From the NCBI GenBank assembly GCA_035297145.1, contig DATGZN010000113.1, positions 124,001 to 188,000 on the forward strand: a stretch of 64,000 nucleotides of DNA, given 5' to 3'. The notes under the pieces were generated by a model that ran no database searches, was not told the DNA's origin, and was given only the letters and a program-made list of their open reading frames with translations. The stretch comes from QHXW01 sp035297145. Its GTDB lineage: Bacteria; Acidobacteriota; Terriglobia; Bryobacterales; Bryobacteraceae. This document shows, piece after piece, positions 63,021 to 64,000 of this stretch. The position numbers and the translations under genes are program-made. How positions within the stretch are numbered: the stretch's first letter is position 1; each line of letters starts with the position of its first letter.

Positions 63021-64000
63021 AAGCCATTCTCATCACCGAGCCTCCGCATTTCGAGGTGGCCAGCGTGCCGGACCCACCCTGCAATCCGGGGCAGGTCCTG
63101 ATCCGGACCGCCTATTGCGGCATCTGCGGCACTGACCTCGAGATTCTGCGCGGTGGGATGCCCGCCGGTTTCGCGCGCTACCCGGTTGTGCCGGGACACG
63201 AATGGACCGGTGCGGTGCAAGAAGTTGGGTCCGGCGTGACCAACTTCCGTAAAGGTGATCGGGTTTCGGTGGAGGGTTATCTGCCTTGCGGCCAGTGCCC
63301 GCGGTGTATCGCCGGCGAATTCAATCTCTGCCCATGTCATGAGCAGATTGGAATGACACATAACGGCGGCCTCGCGGAGTTTGTGGTGGCGCCTGCGCAA
63401 TCCTGCCATCTCGTGCCCGAGCACGTCGGTTTGGACGACGCATTGATGGTCGAGCCGGCGTCCACTGTAGTGCGCGCCATCGGCAGGGCTAATCCGCGCC
63501 CAAGAAGTAACGCGGCCGTGATTGGCTGCGGTCCCATCGGCTTGATCGCCGCACGGGTTTTGGCATTGTACCAACCAGCCAATTTGCTGGGCATTGATCT
63601 TGCTACCACCCAACAGGCTATGGCGATCCGGGCCGGTTTTCACGAATTCGTTACCGGCACCAACGTTCGGGAGTTGCGCGAGCGCAGCGGTTCCGACGGT
63701 TGGGACATCGTGGTTGTATGCGCCGGCGGCGCGAAACCTCTGGAGACGGCGATCCAGATGGCACGAACAGGCGGCACGATCGTGGCCATCGGCGGCTCGC
63801 CCGATTCTCATATCTTGCAGATAGCTGCGAACCTGTTCGTGACGCGCGACCTGCACATAGAAGGCATTCTCGGATACACGACAGAGTCGTGGATACGCAC
63901 CTTGGATTGGCTGGCCTCGGGCAAACTCCGCGTCGGCGACCTCATCACACATCGCAGAACCATCAACCAATTCGATCAGGCACTCGCGCTGGTGGAATCG
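63017..64000 (+). CDS. Zinc-dependent alcohol dehydrogenase (MDR family), 3' end beyond window
   Basis: Starts with the ATG at 63017 inside an ATGA overlap and stays open to the window edge: 328 residues visible of a usual 340-350. Catalytic zinc: Cys in YCGICGTDLEILRGG and His-Glu in VVPGHEWTGAVQEVG. Structural zinc: CGQCPRCIAGEFNLCPC. Cofactor motif AAVIGCGPIGLIAARVLAL. It oxidises a sugar or polyol alcohol, completing a Gfo/isomerase/dehydrogenase route. The end is missing only because the window stops. Confidence 0.93.
   Translation, partial: MKAILITEPPHFEVASVPDPPCNPGQVLIRTAYCGICGTDLEILRGGMPAGFARYPVVPGHEWTGAVQEVGSGVTNFRKGDRVSVEGYLPCGQCPRCIAGEFNLCPCHEQIGMTHNGGLAEFVVAPAQSCHLVPEHVGLDDALMVEPASTVVRAIGRANPRPRSNAAVIGCGPIGLIAARVLALYQPANLLGIDLATTQQAMAIRAGFHEFVTGTNVRELRERSGSDGWDIVVVCAGGAKPLETAIQMARTGGTIVAIGGSPDSHILQIAANLFVTRDLHIEGILGYTTESWIRTLDWLASGKLRVGDLITHRRTINQFDQALALVES

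Overview
The window looks like chromosome from an acidobacterium of the Solibacter/Bryobacter type. The protein at 20938-23382 ends in the domain named after Solibacter (TIGR03437 type). The window also carries many FG-GAP/VCBS and ASPIC/UnbV proteins, an ECF sigma factor paired with a Ser/Thr kinase-TPR protein, several Tat-exported Gfo/Idh/MocA oxidoreductases and G+C-rich coding throughout. No rRNA, tRNA, CRISPR array or insertion sequence was seen.

Layout. 1-13.2 kb: a Tat-exported SelA-like PLP protein; a hybrid histidine kinase and a RedB-like thioredoxin-fold gene, both broken by apparent frameshifts; a CsbD protein; a three-gene phosphorelay (hybrid kinase, CheY-like receiver, NtrC-type sigma54 activator); an ABC ATPase with a POTRA outer-membrane protein; an FG-GAP repeat protein. 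13.2-20.9 kb: housekeeping and stress genes (two SDRs, a HAD phosphatase, an AguB-like amidohydrolase, ClpC, a LolD-like ATPase, a VapBC-type toxin-antitoxin pair). 20.9-31.5 kb: a large secreted Solibacter-type protein, then a tightly coupled three-gene operon (TPR-FG-GAP-UnbV protein, membrane-anchored five-haem cytochrome c with TPRs, CRTAC1-like protein) that looks like an uncharacterised cell-surface redox unit.

31.8-44.9 kb is the most distinctive region: a class II lanthipeptide locus. It has a mersacidin/lichenicidin-type precursor with a proline-rich core, a LanM synthetase, and an NHLP-type export set (C39-peptidase ABC transporter, second ABC transporter, HlyD-like adaptor). A complete cyclic-nucleotide toolkit lies in or beside it: an FHA-class III cyclase, a class II (metallo-beta-lactamase fold) phosphodiesterase and a cAMP/cGMP-binding domain protein that starts the export operon. 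An imperfect direct repeat of about 82 bp lies upstream of both the precursor-lanM unit and the export unit, which suggests shared control. An ECF sigma factor and a kinase with nine 42-residue TPRs read away from the precursor.

48.4-64 kb is carbohydrate metabolism: a Zn-alcohol dehydrogenase, a DegT aminotransferase, two Gfo/Idh/MocA proteins and an APC permease; then remnants of a second APC permease and of an M24-type protein abutting each other; then an SSS symporter with an NCS1 permease divergent from a Gfo/Idh/MocA, isomerase, isomerase, Gfo/Idh/MocA, Zn-dehydrogenase operon that runs off the end of the window. Functions were assigned by reading motifs only; no database search was possible.
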